Source: an uncultured Selenomonas sp.
GTDB lineage: Bacteria > Bacillota > Negativicutes > Selenomonadales > Selenomonadaceae
Direction: 5' to 3'
Assembly (NCBI GenBank): GCA_900552565.1
Contig: USAK01000041.1
Span: 1-13,301 of the forward strand
Length of the DNA stretch: 13,301 bases
This document shows, one piece after another, positions 6,121 through 11,899 of this stretch. How positions within the stretch are numbered: position 1 is the first letter of the stretch; every line of letters starts with the position of its first letter. A program made the translations under genes and the position numbers. A model generated the notes under the pieces. That model was not told where the DNA came from and made no database searches. It saw only the letters and a list, made by a program, of their open reading frames with translations.

Positions 6121-7308
6121 TCAGCGGTCCTGCACGAAATGGATGAATTCTTCCGTGGCTTCCTGCGACGGCAGCTTGACCGTGTACATCTGGTTGCCCA
6201 TCTGCGGCACCATCATCTCCGGCATGCGTTCGCACATGACCATATTTTTGCCGTAGCGCGCCATGACTTCCTCATGGCTGTGCTGGTACTGGTAGCAGTC
6301 GCGGCGGCCCGCATAAACGCAGTAGCAGTGATGTCCGGAATCCGGCAGCAGACGCTTGTCGTACGTGACCATGTCTGCCCAGATTTTGTAGACATCCGTC
6401 GCATGCGCGTAGTTCATCATATCCGGCGTATAGCCGCCCGCCGGACGCATGTTGACCTCAAGGCCGACAAAGTCACCGGCCCGGCCAAGGCCTTCTTTAT
6501 CCTCGGCAAGGCAGAAGAACTCAAGGTGCACAAAGCGGCTGCGCACGCAAAAGGCCTTGACCGTAGCGCGGCCGGCACGGCGCAGACTGTCGGGCATGCC
6601 AGCGGCCGTGTAGTAAGCAAGGTCGAGATTCTTGAGGACGATGTCCATGATGGACGGCGGCCAAGCTGTCATCGACTCAAAGAGAGGCTCCGAATGGGAG
6701 TCGAGGATGGCATCATACGAGAAAATCTGCCCTTTGACAAATTCTTCCATGACGTACGGGATGGGATGCTTTGTCGCATAGAAATACGCGAGCTCATCGT
6801 CATTGTGGAGCTTGTACGTATCTGAAGCACCGACGCCATTGTCCGGCTTGACAATGACCGGATAGCCGACCATATGGGCAAAATCGCGGCCGGCCTCAAA
6901 AGTCGTGACCTTGTGCAGGCGCGCCGTCGGCACCCCCGCTTTTTTATAGTAGGCTTTCATCGCCGACTTGTTCTTGATGCGGCCGATGTTCTCAATCTGC
7001 TCGCCCGTCGTCACATGGAAATCCGTGCGCAGGCGTGCGTCCTGCTCCAGCCAGTATTCGTTATTCGATTCAATCCAGTCAATCTTGCCGTATTTGAACG
7101 TGAAGAAGCCGACAGCGCGGACCATCTGGTCATAATCATCGAGATGCGGCAGATAATAGTATTCCGTCAGGGCATTCTTGAGTTCCTCCGAGAGTTCATC
7201 ATAAGGGCTGTCGCCGATACCGAGCACATTGACGCCGTTTTTCTTCAGGCGGTCACAAAAGTTCCAATAATGTTTCGGGAAATGCGGCGAGATAAAGATG
7301 AAATTCAT
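6121..7308 (-). CDS. ATP-grasp domain protein of unknown substrate
   Basis: A 395-residue ATP-grasp enzyme. Such ligases join a carboxylate, activated as acyl-phosphate, to an amine or thiol. An N-terminal pre-ATP-grasp domain (about 1-105; GIGDSPYDELS 30-40) is followed by the ATP-binding core: GYPVIVKPDNGVGAS (148-162), the adenine-contacting MEEFVKG (187-193), a metal-binding Glu in HLEFF (261-265), and EVNMRPAGG (284-292), whose E and N fit the second metal site. The C-terminal third (about 300-395) carries no motif I recognise. The ATG at 7308 follows AAAGGA by about 11 nt; an in-frame TTG at 7335 precedes that site and is rejected. It sits 30 nt after the esterase stop and is very likely co-transcribed with it. 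Annotation pipelines often label such proteins 'carbamoyl-phosphate synthase large subunit', which the length and context do not support. A peptide- or amino-acid-ligase-like role is likely but unproven. Confidence 0.85.
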   Translation of the reverse strand: MNFIFISPHFPKHYWNFCDRLKKNGVNVLGIGDSPYDELSEELKNALTEYYYLPHLDDYDQMVRAVGFFTFKYGKIDWIESNNEYWLEQDARLRTDFHVTTGEQIENIGRIKNKSAMKAYYKKAGVPTARLHKVTTFEAGRDFAHMVGYPVIVKPDNGVGASDTYKLHNDDELAYFYATKHPIPYVMEEFVKGQIFSYDAILDSHSEPLFESMTAWPPSIMDIVLKNLDLAYYTAAGMPDSLRRAGRATVKAFCVRSRFVHLEFFCLAEDKEGLGRAGDFVGLEVNMRPAGGYTPDMMNYAHATDVYKIWADMVTYDKRLLPDSGHHCYCVYAGRRDCYQYQHSHEEVMARYGKNMVMCERMPEMMVPQMGNQMYTVKLPSQEATEEFIHFVQDR

Positions 7309-7338
7309 TCTAGCAAGATTCCTTTCTTCAGTCAAAAT

Positions 7339-8088
7339 TTAGTTTTGCTCTCCGAGCACATACGGCAGGAAATAACGCAGCTGCTTCTTCCACCAGCACC
7401 AGTCATGGTCGACGTCGTAGCCCCAGAAGTCCACCCACGCATGGATGCCCTTGGCATTCATGATGTCGCGCATAATGGCCGTCGTGCGGCGTCCTTCATC
7501 TTCCCAACGGCCCTGACCGACGCAGAGCACGATTTTCTTCTGATTGTACAGGGAAATGTACGGATGGTCGCTGGGCATATTCGCGAGGAAATCGACCGGC
7601 GAATTCTGATAGAGCGTACCGTCTTCCCAGCCATCAAAGAAGAACTTCGCGTCGTAGACGCCCGACAGCGACATCATGCCGCCGAAGAGCTCCGGACGGC
7701 GGAAAAAGACAATCGCCGCATGCAGTCCGCCAAGGCTGCAGCCCACGGCGATGGGCAGACGCCCCGTGCCGTTTTCCTGACGGATGAACGGCAGGACCTC
7801 TTCAATGAGGTAATTATAGTAATTTTCCTGCTGCCAGGCGCGCCAGCCCTTGTCGCCCCAGACATTCGACCATGTCTCCTTGTCGACGGTATCGACGGCG
7901 AACAGCTGGATTTTGCCCGCTTCGATTTCCGACGCCACGGTGTCAATCATGCCGAAGTTCTCGAAGTTGTCGCACATCGAGTCCTGCGTCGGCAGGATTA
8001 AGAGCGGCGTGCCCGTATGGCCGTAAACACGGATATGCATTTCACGGTGCAGTCTGTCACTGTACCAGGAGCGGTATTCTTTCTTCAT
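7339..8088 (-). CDS. Alpha/beta-hydrolase, putative esterase family (esterase D-like)
   Basis: A 249-residue single-domain alpha/beta hydrolase resembling the PF00756 putative-esterase family. The nucleophile elbow is GCSLGG (116-121, Ser118), preceded by the strand LPIAV. The oxyanion region is probably around ILPTQDS (31-37), and the catalytic histidine is likely H228 in GYDVDHDWCWWKKQL. GQGRWEDEGR (191-200) may supply the acid. No signal peptide is visible, so it should be cytoplasmic. The ATG at 8088 is chosen over the in-frame GTG at 8097, which abuts the AGGA ribosome binding site. The gene has its own promoter (8127-8155) and leads directly into the ATP-grasp gene. Pairing of a hydrolase with a ligase suggests that one enzyme releases or edits an acyl substrate or product of the other; that is inference. 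Confidence 0.88.
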   Translation of the reverse strand: MKKEYRSWYSDRLHREMHIRVYGHTGTPLLILPTQDSMCDNFENFGMIDTVASEIEAGKIQLFAVDTVDKETWSNVWGDKGWRAWQQENYYNYLIEEVLPFIRQENGTGRLPIAVGCSLGGLHAAIVFFRRPELFGGMMSLSGVYDAKFFFDGWEDGTLYQNSPVDFLANMPSDHPYISLYNQKKIVLCVGQGRWEDEGRRTTAIMRDIMNAKGIHAWVDFWGYDVDHDWCWWKKQLRYFLPYVLGEQN

Positions 8089-8126
8089 AAAAATCACGTC
8101 CTAAATTGCGTAGATGATATTTTTAA

Positions 8127-8155
8127 AGTTTAACAACATTACAGTGAAAAGTCAA
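8127..8155 (-). promoter_or_regulatory. Sigma-A-type promoter of the esterase/ATP-grasp unit
   Basis: On the minus strand, -35 TTGACT (8150-8155), a 17-nt spacer and -10 TAAACT (8127-8132). It lies about 40 nt upstream of the esterase ATG and just downstream of the aminopeptidase terminator, so the two genes form an independent unit. Confidence 0.75.
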
Positions 8156-8162
8156 TAAGAAA

Positions 8163-8188
8163 CACAACCGTCCTCTAAGGACGGTCTT
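8163..8188 (-). terminator. Rho-independent terminator of the aminopeptidase gene
   Basis: ACCGTCCT (8167-8174) and AGGACGGT (8178-8185) form a perfect 8-bp stem with a 3-nt loop. On the minus strand the tail is T-rich (TGTGTTTCTT) but not a pure T-run. It follows the aminopeptidase stop at 8219 by about 35 nt. Confidence 0.75.
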
Positions 8189-8218
8189 TCTTCCTGTCAA
8201 GCAGCCTTTCTCCTGAAA

Positions 8219-9496
8219 TCAGCGGCTGAAAAAGACCTTGAGCAGCGCCTCAAGAGCCGTTTGGTCGGCCGCGCCCATCGTCTCACGCGCCGAATGCATC
8301 GCGAGAATGGCCGCGCCGATATCCATGGCCCGCATCGGCATATTGGCCGTGAGCATGGAACCGAGCGTCGAGCCGCCGCGGATATCCGAGCGATTGAGGA
8401 ACATCTGATACGGGATATCGTGAGTCTGGCATAAGGCCTTGGCTACGGCAATGGCCTCCGCGTCGCCGGCATAGGCCTGGCTGCAGGCGGCCTTGATGGT
8501 CACGCCGCCATTGAGCTTCGGGAAATTCGTGATGTCGTTCTTCTCCGGTGCATTCGGGTGCAGGGCATGAGCGACATCCAATGAAAACAGGAACCCCTTG
8601 GCAAGGTCCGCAAAATACGCATCCTGACCATAGCCAAGCGAATGGTAGATGCGCATGAGAATATTCGGCAAGGCAAAGGAGTCTGCGCCCTGCTTCGTGC
8701 AGCTGCCGACTTCTTCATTGTCAAACAGCGCGATGCACGAAATGCCCTGCTGACTCTGCCCCTGCAGCAGTCCGTTGAGGCAGGCCAGTGCCGAAGTCAT
8801 GTTGTCGAGGCGCGGTGCGGAGATGAATTCGTTATGTGCGCCGAAATAACACGGGGCCTCCGTCGGGTAGACCGTGAGGTCATAAGCAAGAATGCGGCTG
8901 CGCTCGAGATGACATTCTTCCGCGAGAAAATCCAGAAAAGCATCGGCCTGCTTCGTTTCGTCTTGCTCGCCGGTCAGCATCGCAAACAGCGGCAGCATGT
9001 CCTTCTGCGGGTTGAGCTTCTCGCCGTCATTGACGCCGCGGTTCATATGGATGGCCAGATGCGGTATGATCAGCAGCGGCCGGTCGATATCGATAAAATG
9101 GGTTTCCGGTTCGTAGGGATTCTCACCGGCAAGCACGATTTTGCCCGCCAGCGACAATGGCCGGTCAAGCCACGAACTCCGGATCATGCCGCCGTAGACC
9201 TCGACATTGAGCCGGCCATAGCCCTGCGACTTCGCCAGAGCTGACGGCTTGACGCGCAGGCACGGAAAATCCGTATGCGCCGTCGCGATGTGCAGATGGT
9301 CACGCGGCGACTCGCCAATGCGAAAGGCCACGAGCGTCGAGTCAAAGACGCGCACAAAATAGGCCCTGCCCGTCTGCAGCCGCCACGGTTCATCGAGATG
9401 CAGCTCGAGAAAATCCACCCGGCGCAGCTCCTCTGCCCCCGTCTGCACGGCATGATACGGCGATACCGCCTTCGTCAAGAATGAAAACAACTCCAA
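8219..9496 (-). CDS. apeB: M18 family aminopeptidase (aspartyl aminopeptidase type)
   Basis: A 425-residue cocatalytic-zinc aminopeptidase of family M18, normally a cytosolic dodecamer that removes N-terminal acidic residues from peptides. Likely metal ligands and active-site residues are all present: H74 in ATAHTDFPCLRVKP, D230 in PRLDNM, E261/E262 in DNEEVGS, D307 in SLDVAHA and H401 in MHSARE. NRGVNDGEKLNPQKDMLP (152-169) and RGGSTLG (373-379) are also typical. Translation appears to start at TTG (9496): in-frame stop codons lie just upstream, and AGGAGGAG is 9-11 nt away. A better-placed ATG at 9503 is out of frame by one base, discussed as a finding. Length matches the family. The gene is monocistronic, with a terminator on each side. 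Confidence 0.93.
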   Translation of the reverse strand: MELFSFLTKAVSPYHAVQTGAEELRRVDFLELHLDEPWRLQTGRAYFVRVFDSTLVAFRIGESPRDHLHIATAHTDFPCLRVKPSALAKSQGYGRLNVEVYGGMIRSSWLDRPLSLAGKIVLAGENPYEPETHFIDIDRPLLIIPHLAIHMNRGVNDGEKLNPQKDMLPLFAMLTGEQDETKQADAFLDFLAEECHLERSRILAYDLTVYPTEAPCYFGAHNEFISAPRLDNMTSALACLNGLLQGQSQQGISCIALFDNEEVGSCTKQGADSFALPNILMRIYHSLGYGQDAYFADLAKGFLFSLDVAHALHPNAPEKNDITNFPKLNGGVTIKAACSQAYAGDAEAIAVAKALCQTHDIPYQMFLNRSDIRGGSTLGSMLTANMPMRAMDIGAAILAMHSARETMGAADQTALEALLKVFFSR

Positions 9497-9529
9497 AATT
9501 CATCACTCCTCCTAAATCTAGCTGTCTTC

Positions 9530-9535
9530 ATTATA
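9530..9535 (-). promoter_or_regulatory. Probable -10 element for the aminopeptidase gene
   Basis: A perfect TATAAT on the minus strand, about 35 nt upstream of the TTG start. No convincing -35 hexamer lies at 16-18 nt (the best is CCCATT), so the promoter is either activator-dependent or weak. Confidence 0.45.
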
Positions 9536-9559
9536 CAACGTCCGTTCTCGCAAATGGGC

Positions 9560-9613
9560 AAAAAAAATCCTCAGCCATGAGACGGGGAGTCGTTTCATGA
9601 CTGGGGCTGCTTG
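9560..9613 (-). terminator. Probable terminator of ttdAB
   Basis: CATGAGACG (9576-9584) pairs with CGTTTCATG (9591-9599) over 9 bp including one G-T wobble, loop GGGAGT. CAGC/GCTG can close it further out across an asymmetric bulge. On the minus strand a run of seven or eight T residues (9560-9567) follows after a short spacer. Confidence 0.55.
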
Positions 9614-9617
9614 ATTT

Positions 9618-9652
9618 CCTAGAAACAGCTATAGGGAAAACTGCTTCTAAGG
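9618..9652 (-). other. Hairpin just downstream of ttdB
   Basis: TAGAAACAG (9620-9628) pairs with CTGCTTCTA (9641-9649), 8 of 9 positions, with a 12-nt loop. No T-run follows on the minus strand, so it may protect the mRNA 3' end rather than terminate. With the hairpin at 9576-9599 it makes up most of the 170-nt gap between ttdB and the aminopeptidase gene. Confidence 0.4.
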
Positions 9653-9666
9653 GATTATGCATTTAT

Positions 9667-10278
9667 TTATTTGATGAAACCGACCTGTTTGGCGATTTCT
9701 TCATAGACTTTATCCTTGCGCTCGTTGAAGATGACCTTGTTCTCTTCAAAGAGGTTGTGGCCGTGCGTATCAATCGAGACAATCAGAGGACCGAACTCTT
9801 TGACCTGGCAGGTCCAGAGCGTTTCCGGCATGCCGAGGTCTTTCCAGTTGGCCGAGAGAATTTTCTCGACGCAGGTGGCAGCGACGACAGCGCAGCCTGC
9901 AGGGAAAACGCAGTGCAGGGCCTTGTTGTCGCGGCAGCCGCGCATCGTGCCCTCGCCCATGCCGCCTTTGCCGATGATCAGGCGCACGCCCGTCTTCTTG
10001 ATGAATTCTTCTTCGAATTTTTCCATGCGCATCGACGTCGTCGGACCGACCGTGACCATTTCGTATTTGTCTTCACCAAGCGGGCGGATAATTGGGCCGG
10101 CGTGCAGGATAGCACCGTCTTTGATGTCAACCGGCAACTCGCGGCCTTCTTCGATGACGCGGCGATGGGCGACATCGCGGCACGTCGTGAGTTTGCCCGT
10201 CAGATAAATGACGTCGCCAACATGGATATCCTCGAGATCTTCTGCGCTGATTGGCGTCGTAAGTACTTTCTTAGCCAT
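9667..10278 (-). CDS. ttdB: L(+)-tartrate dehydratase / class I fumarase, beta subunit
   Basis: A 203-residue beta subunit of a two-subunit [4Fe-4S] hydro-lyase. It follows E. coli TtdB closely from the N-terminus ([12 protein letters not shown]... VGDVIYLTG) through TCRDVAHRR (32-40), HAGPI (59-63), GPTTSMRM (78-85), GKGGMG (103-108) and SIDTHGHN (168-175), which contribute substrate-binding and catalytic residues. The start codon overlaps the ttdA stop by one base (TGATG), with GGAGG a few nt upstream, so the subunits are translationally coupled and made in equal amounts. In strict anaerobes this same two-subunit architecture often serves as fumarase, linking malate and fumarate. No tartrate transporter or regulator is next to it, so the true substrate is open. 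Confidence 0.92.
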   Translation of the reverse strand: MAKKVLTTPISAEDLEDIHVGDVIYLTGKLTTCRDVAHRRVIEEGRELPVDIKDGAILHAGPIIRPLGEDKYEMVTVGPTTSMRMEKFEEEFIKKTGVRLIIGKGGMGEGTMRGCRDNKALHCVFPAGCAVVAATCVEKILSANWKDLGMPETLWTCQVKEFGPLIVSIDTHGHNLFEENKVIFNERKDKVYEEIAKQVGFIK

Positions 10279-11177
10279 CAGAAATCCACCTCCGAATGCG
10301 AATCGATTGTGTAATTGAGCTCTTTATCGAATACGATGTGACCGCGGCGATGCGACCAGCAGCCGACATTGACGGCTACGCCAATGACCGACGGATGGCG
10401 TGCACTGTTCTCGATGTTGACGCCGAGCACGGAATTCTTGCCGCGCAGGCCCTGAGGACCAAGGCCGATGGCGTTGATGCCGTCTTCGAGCAGCTGCTCC
10501 ATCTTGGCGGCTTTCGGATTGGGATTATGCGAGCCGATACGGCGCAGCAGGGCTTTCTTCGACTGCAGGGCAGCGACTTCGACGGACGTACCGATGCCGA
10601 CGCCGACCAGAAGCGGCGGGCAGGCATTGAGGCCATAGCTCGTCATGACATCGAGCACGAACTTCGTGACGCCTTCATAGCCTTCCCCCGGCATCAGGAC
10701 CTTCGCATGGCCCGGCAGCGAGCAGCCGCCGCCTGCCATGTACGTGTAGATTTCGCAGTCGCTGCTGTCCGGCACGATATCCCAGAAGATGGATGGGATG
10801 CCCTTGGCGACATTCTTGCCCGTGTTGTATTCGTCAAACGTCTCAACGGCATTATGACGCAGCGGTGCATCCTTCGTGGCCTGAATGACGGCCTGACGCA
10901 GCAGGGCCGGCAGCTCTGCCATGTACGGGAACTCCGTGCCGCATTTGATGAAGAACTGCAGCGCACCCGTATCCTGACAGCTCGGGCGGTTGAGCTTCAT
11001 CGCGAGCTCCTGATTGCGTTCCATCGTCTCATAAATGGATTTTGCGAGGGGCTCTTCTTCCTGTTTTGCGAGCTCCGCAATCTTCTCGCGCACATCGTCC
11101 GGCAGGCGTTTGCCCGTGAAAGCGACGAATTTTGCCATGACATCCGTCATGCGGTTTACGGCATCTTCCTTGCGCAT
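10278..11177 (-). CDS. ttdA: L(+)-tartrate dehydratase / class I fumarase, alpha subunit
   Basis: This 299-residue catalytic subunit carries the [4Fe-4S] cluster that dehydrates L-tartrate to oxaloacetate or hydrates fumarate to malate. By comparison with class I fumarases the cluster cysteines are C67 (RPSCQDTG), C186 (NACPPLLVG) and C273 (VGCWSHRRG); C152 in GGGCSLPG is also conserved in Ttd[19 protein letters not shown] (105-122) and SHNPNPKAA (216-224) match E. coli TtdA closely, which is why I use that symbol. The cluster is expected to be oxygen-labile, fitting an anaerobe. The ATG at 11177 has an AGGAGAG ribosome binding site. About 120 nt of leader separates it from a likely promoter at 11303-11331, with a Rex/CRP-like palindrome between. 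Confidence 0.92.
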   Translation of the reverse strand: MRKEDAVNRMTDVMAKFVAFTGKRLPDDVREKIAELAKQEEEPLAKSIYETMERNQELAMKLNRPSCQDTGALQFFIKCGTEFPYMAELPALLRQAVIQATKDAPLRHNAVETFDEYNTGKNVAKGIPSIFWDIVPDSSDCEIYTYMAGGGCSLPGHAKVLMPGEGYEGVTKFVLDVMTSYGLNACPPLLVGVGIGTSVEVAALQSKKALLRRIGSHNPNPKAAKMEQLLEDGINAIGLGPQGLRGKNSVLGVNIENSARHPSVIGVAVNVGCWSHRRGHIVFDKELNYTIDSHSEVDF

Positions 11178-11254
11178 TGTGATCTCTCCTATCCTGATAT
11201 ACTATACACATTTCCCTATAGATATCTAACAATCCATAAGTCTTCGCACAGCTC

Positions 11255-11272
11255 ATGTGATTTTCATCACAA
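11255..11272. promoter_or_regulatory. TGTGA-N6-TCACA palindromic operator (Rex or CRP/FNR-family type)
   Basis: The core 11256-11271 is a perfect palindromic pair TGTGA/TCACA with a 6-nt centre. Read on the minus strand with flanks it is TTGTGATGAAAATCACAT, one base from the Rex consensus TTGTGA-N6-TCACAA and also an ideal CRP half-site pair. It lies about 80 nt upstream of ttdA and roughly 25-40 nt downstream of the predicted transcript start, a position that suits repression. Rex (NADH/NAD+ sensing) would make sense for a fumarase-type enzyme; the choice of regulator is inference. Confidence 0.6.
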
Positions 11273-11302
11273 CCTCTTGCTGTTCGTCTCTTCTTGATTC
11301 TT

Positions 11303-11331
11303 ATTATAACGGAGAGCCTGATATAAGTCGA
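11303..11331 (-). promoter_or_regulatory. Likely promoter of ttdAB
   Basis: On the minus strand, -35 TCGACT (11326-11331), a 17-nt spacer and a perfect -10 TATAAT (11303-11308). The transcript start would fall near 11296. The surrounding 11332-11371 is very AT-rich and otherwise holds nothing I can name; no clear terminator for the gene ending at 11372 is visible there. Confidence 0.55.
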
Positions 11332-11371
11332 ATATCAATATTTTTATAATCTATATAATGAAAACCCTATA

Positions 11372-11719
11372 TTAACTGCGCAGCCATTGGAAGAGCAGCC
11401 AGGCAGCCACACCGACACCCACGGCAATGAGCAGGAACGGCAGGGCTACGAAAAAGAAAAAGCCCAGTACCACTGCGCCGCCGACGACGAGCGCGGCCTT
11501 CGTCAGCCAGCTCATGCCGTGTTGCGGCGGGAAGGTATGGATGTGAATTCGGCTGCCTGAGCCGAACGGACTCTGCTGCTCATACGGCGTTTCGTCTACT
11601 CTTTCGTCCTTGGGATTGTCGGGATTTTCCTCAATGGTCACGCCTTGATAATTTTCAGCTTCATTCTGCGACATGACGCGGACTTTTGGCTCTTCATCCC
11701 TGCGTTCGTTTTCGTTCAT
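11372..11719 (-). CDS. Small membrane protein with acidic N-terminal tail, unknown function
   Basis: I do not recognise this 115-residue protein. Residues 1-50 are highly charged and low in hydrophobics (MNENERRDEEPK, DNPKDERVDETPYEQQ), so probably disordered. A short His/Pro-rich link (IHIHTFPPQHG, 58-68) leads to a hydrophobic C-terminal half (72-112) able to form two closely spaced membrane helices, ending WLRS. There is no signal peptide. The ATG at 11719 is preferred to the in-frame GTG at 11728, because AGAGGT lies 7 nt upstream of the ATG and would overlap the GTG. It has its own -10 element and sits between the typA terminator and ttdAB. The composition looks like a real conserved-type membrane protein and not a chance frame, and no longer frame competes on the other strand. 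Confidence 0.75.
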   Translation of the reverse strand: MNENERRDEEPKVRVMSQNEAENYQGVTIEENPDNPKDERVDETPYEQQSPFGSGSRIHIHTFPPQHGMSWLTKAALVVGGAVVLGFFFFVALPFLLIAVGVGVAAWLLFQWLRS

Positions 11720-11760
11720 CCGCTGCACCTCTTTCTTTCACTGTGTAAAACTTTTCTTCC

Positions 11761-11790
11761 ATTATATCGCCGCTGCGGGGAAACCCGCAA
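11761..11790 (-). promoter_or_regulatory. Candidate promoter of the small membrane protein gene, with a hairpin in the spacer
   Basis: A perfect -10 TATAAT (11761-11766) lies 18 nt from TTGCGG (11785-11790), a poor -35. The spacer contains GCGGG-GAAA-CCCGC (11775-11788), a 5-bp GC inverted repeat that overlaps the -35 region. Confidence 0.45.
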
Positions 11791-11824
11791 GTGACGCAAT
11801 CACGTCCAGTAAGTCATGCAGGAT

Positions 11825-11864
11825 AAAAAATCCCGCTGAAGACAAAAGCTTCAGCGGGATTTTG
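11825..11864 (-). terminator. Strong Rho-independent terminator of typA
   Basis: TCCCGCTGAAG (11831-11841) and CTTCAGCGGGA (11849-11859) form a perfect 11-bp stem with a 7-nt loop. On the minus strand six T residues follow, and T/A flanks on both sides extend the stem. It lies about 35 nt past the typA stop. Confidence 0.95.
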
Positions 11865-11899
11865 CACATCAGACAGATGGTCTGTGATTTTATGAGTTA

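Noticed and set aside
6874..8001. 375-codon plus-strand open frame spanning the esterase/ATP-grasp junction
   Set aside because: It crosses the boundary of two well-supported minus-strand genes and its composition matches that of antisense translations; no family motif is visible.
10296..11297. 333-codon plus-strand open frame opposite ttdA
   Set aside because: Codon-aligned antisense of a clearly real gene; the openness is explained by codon bias and the product shows no domain.
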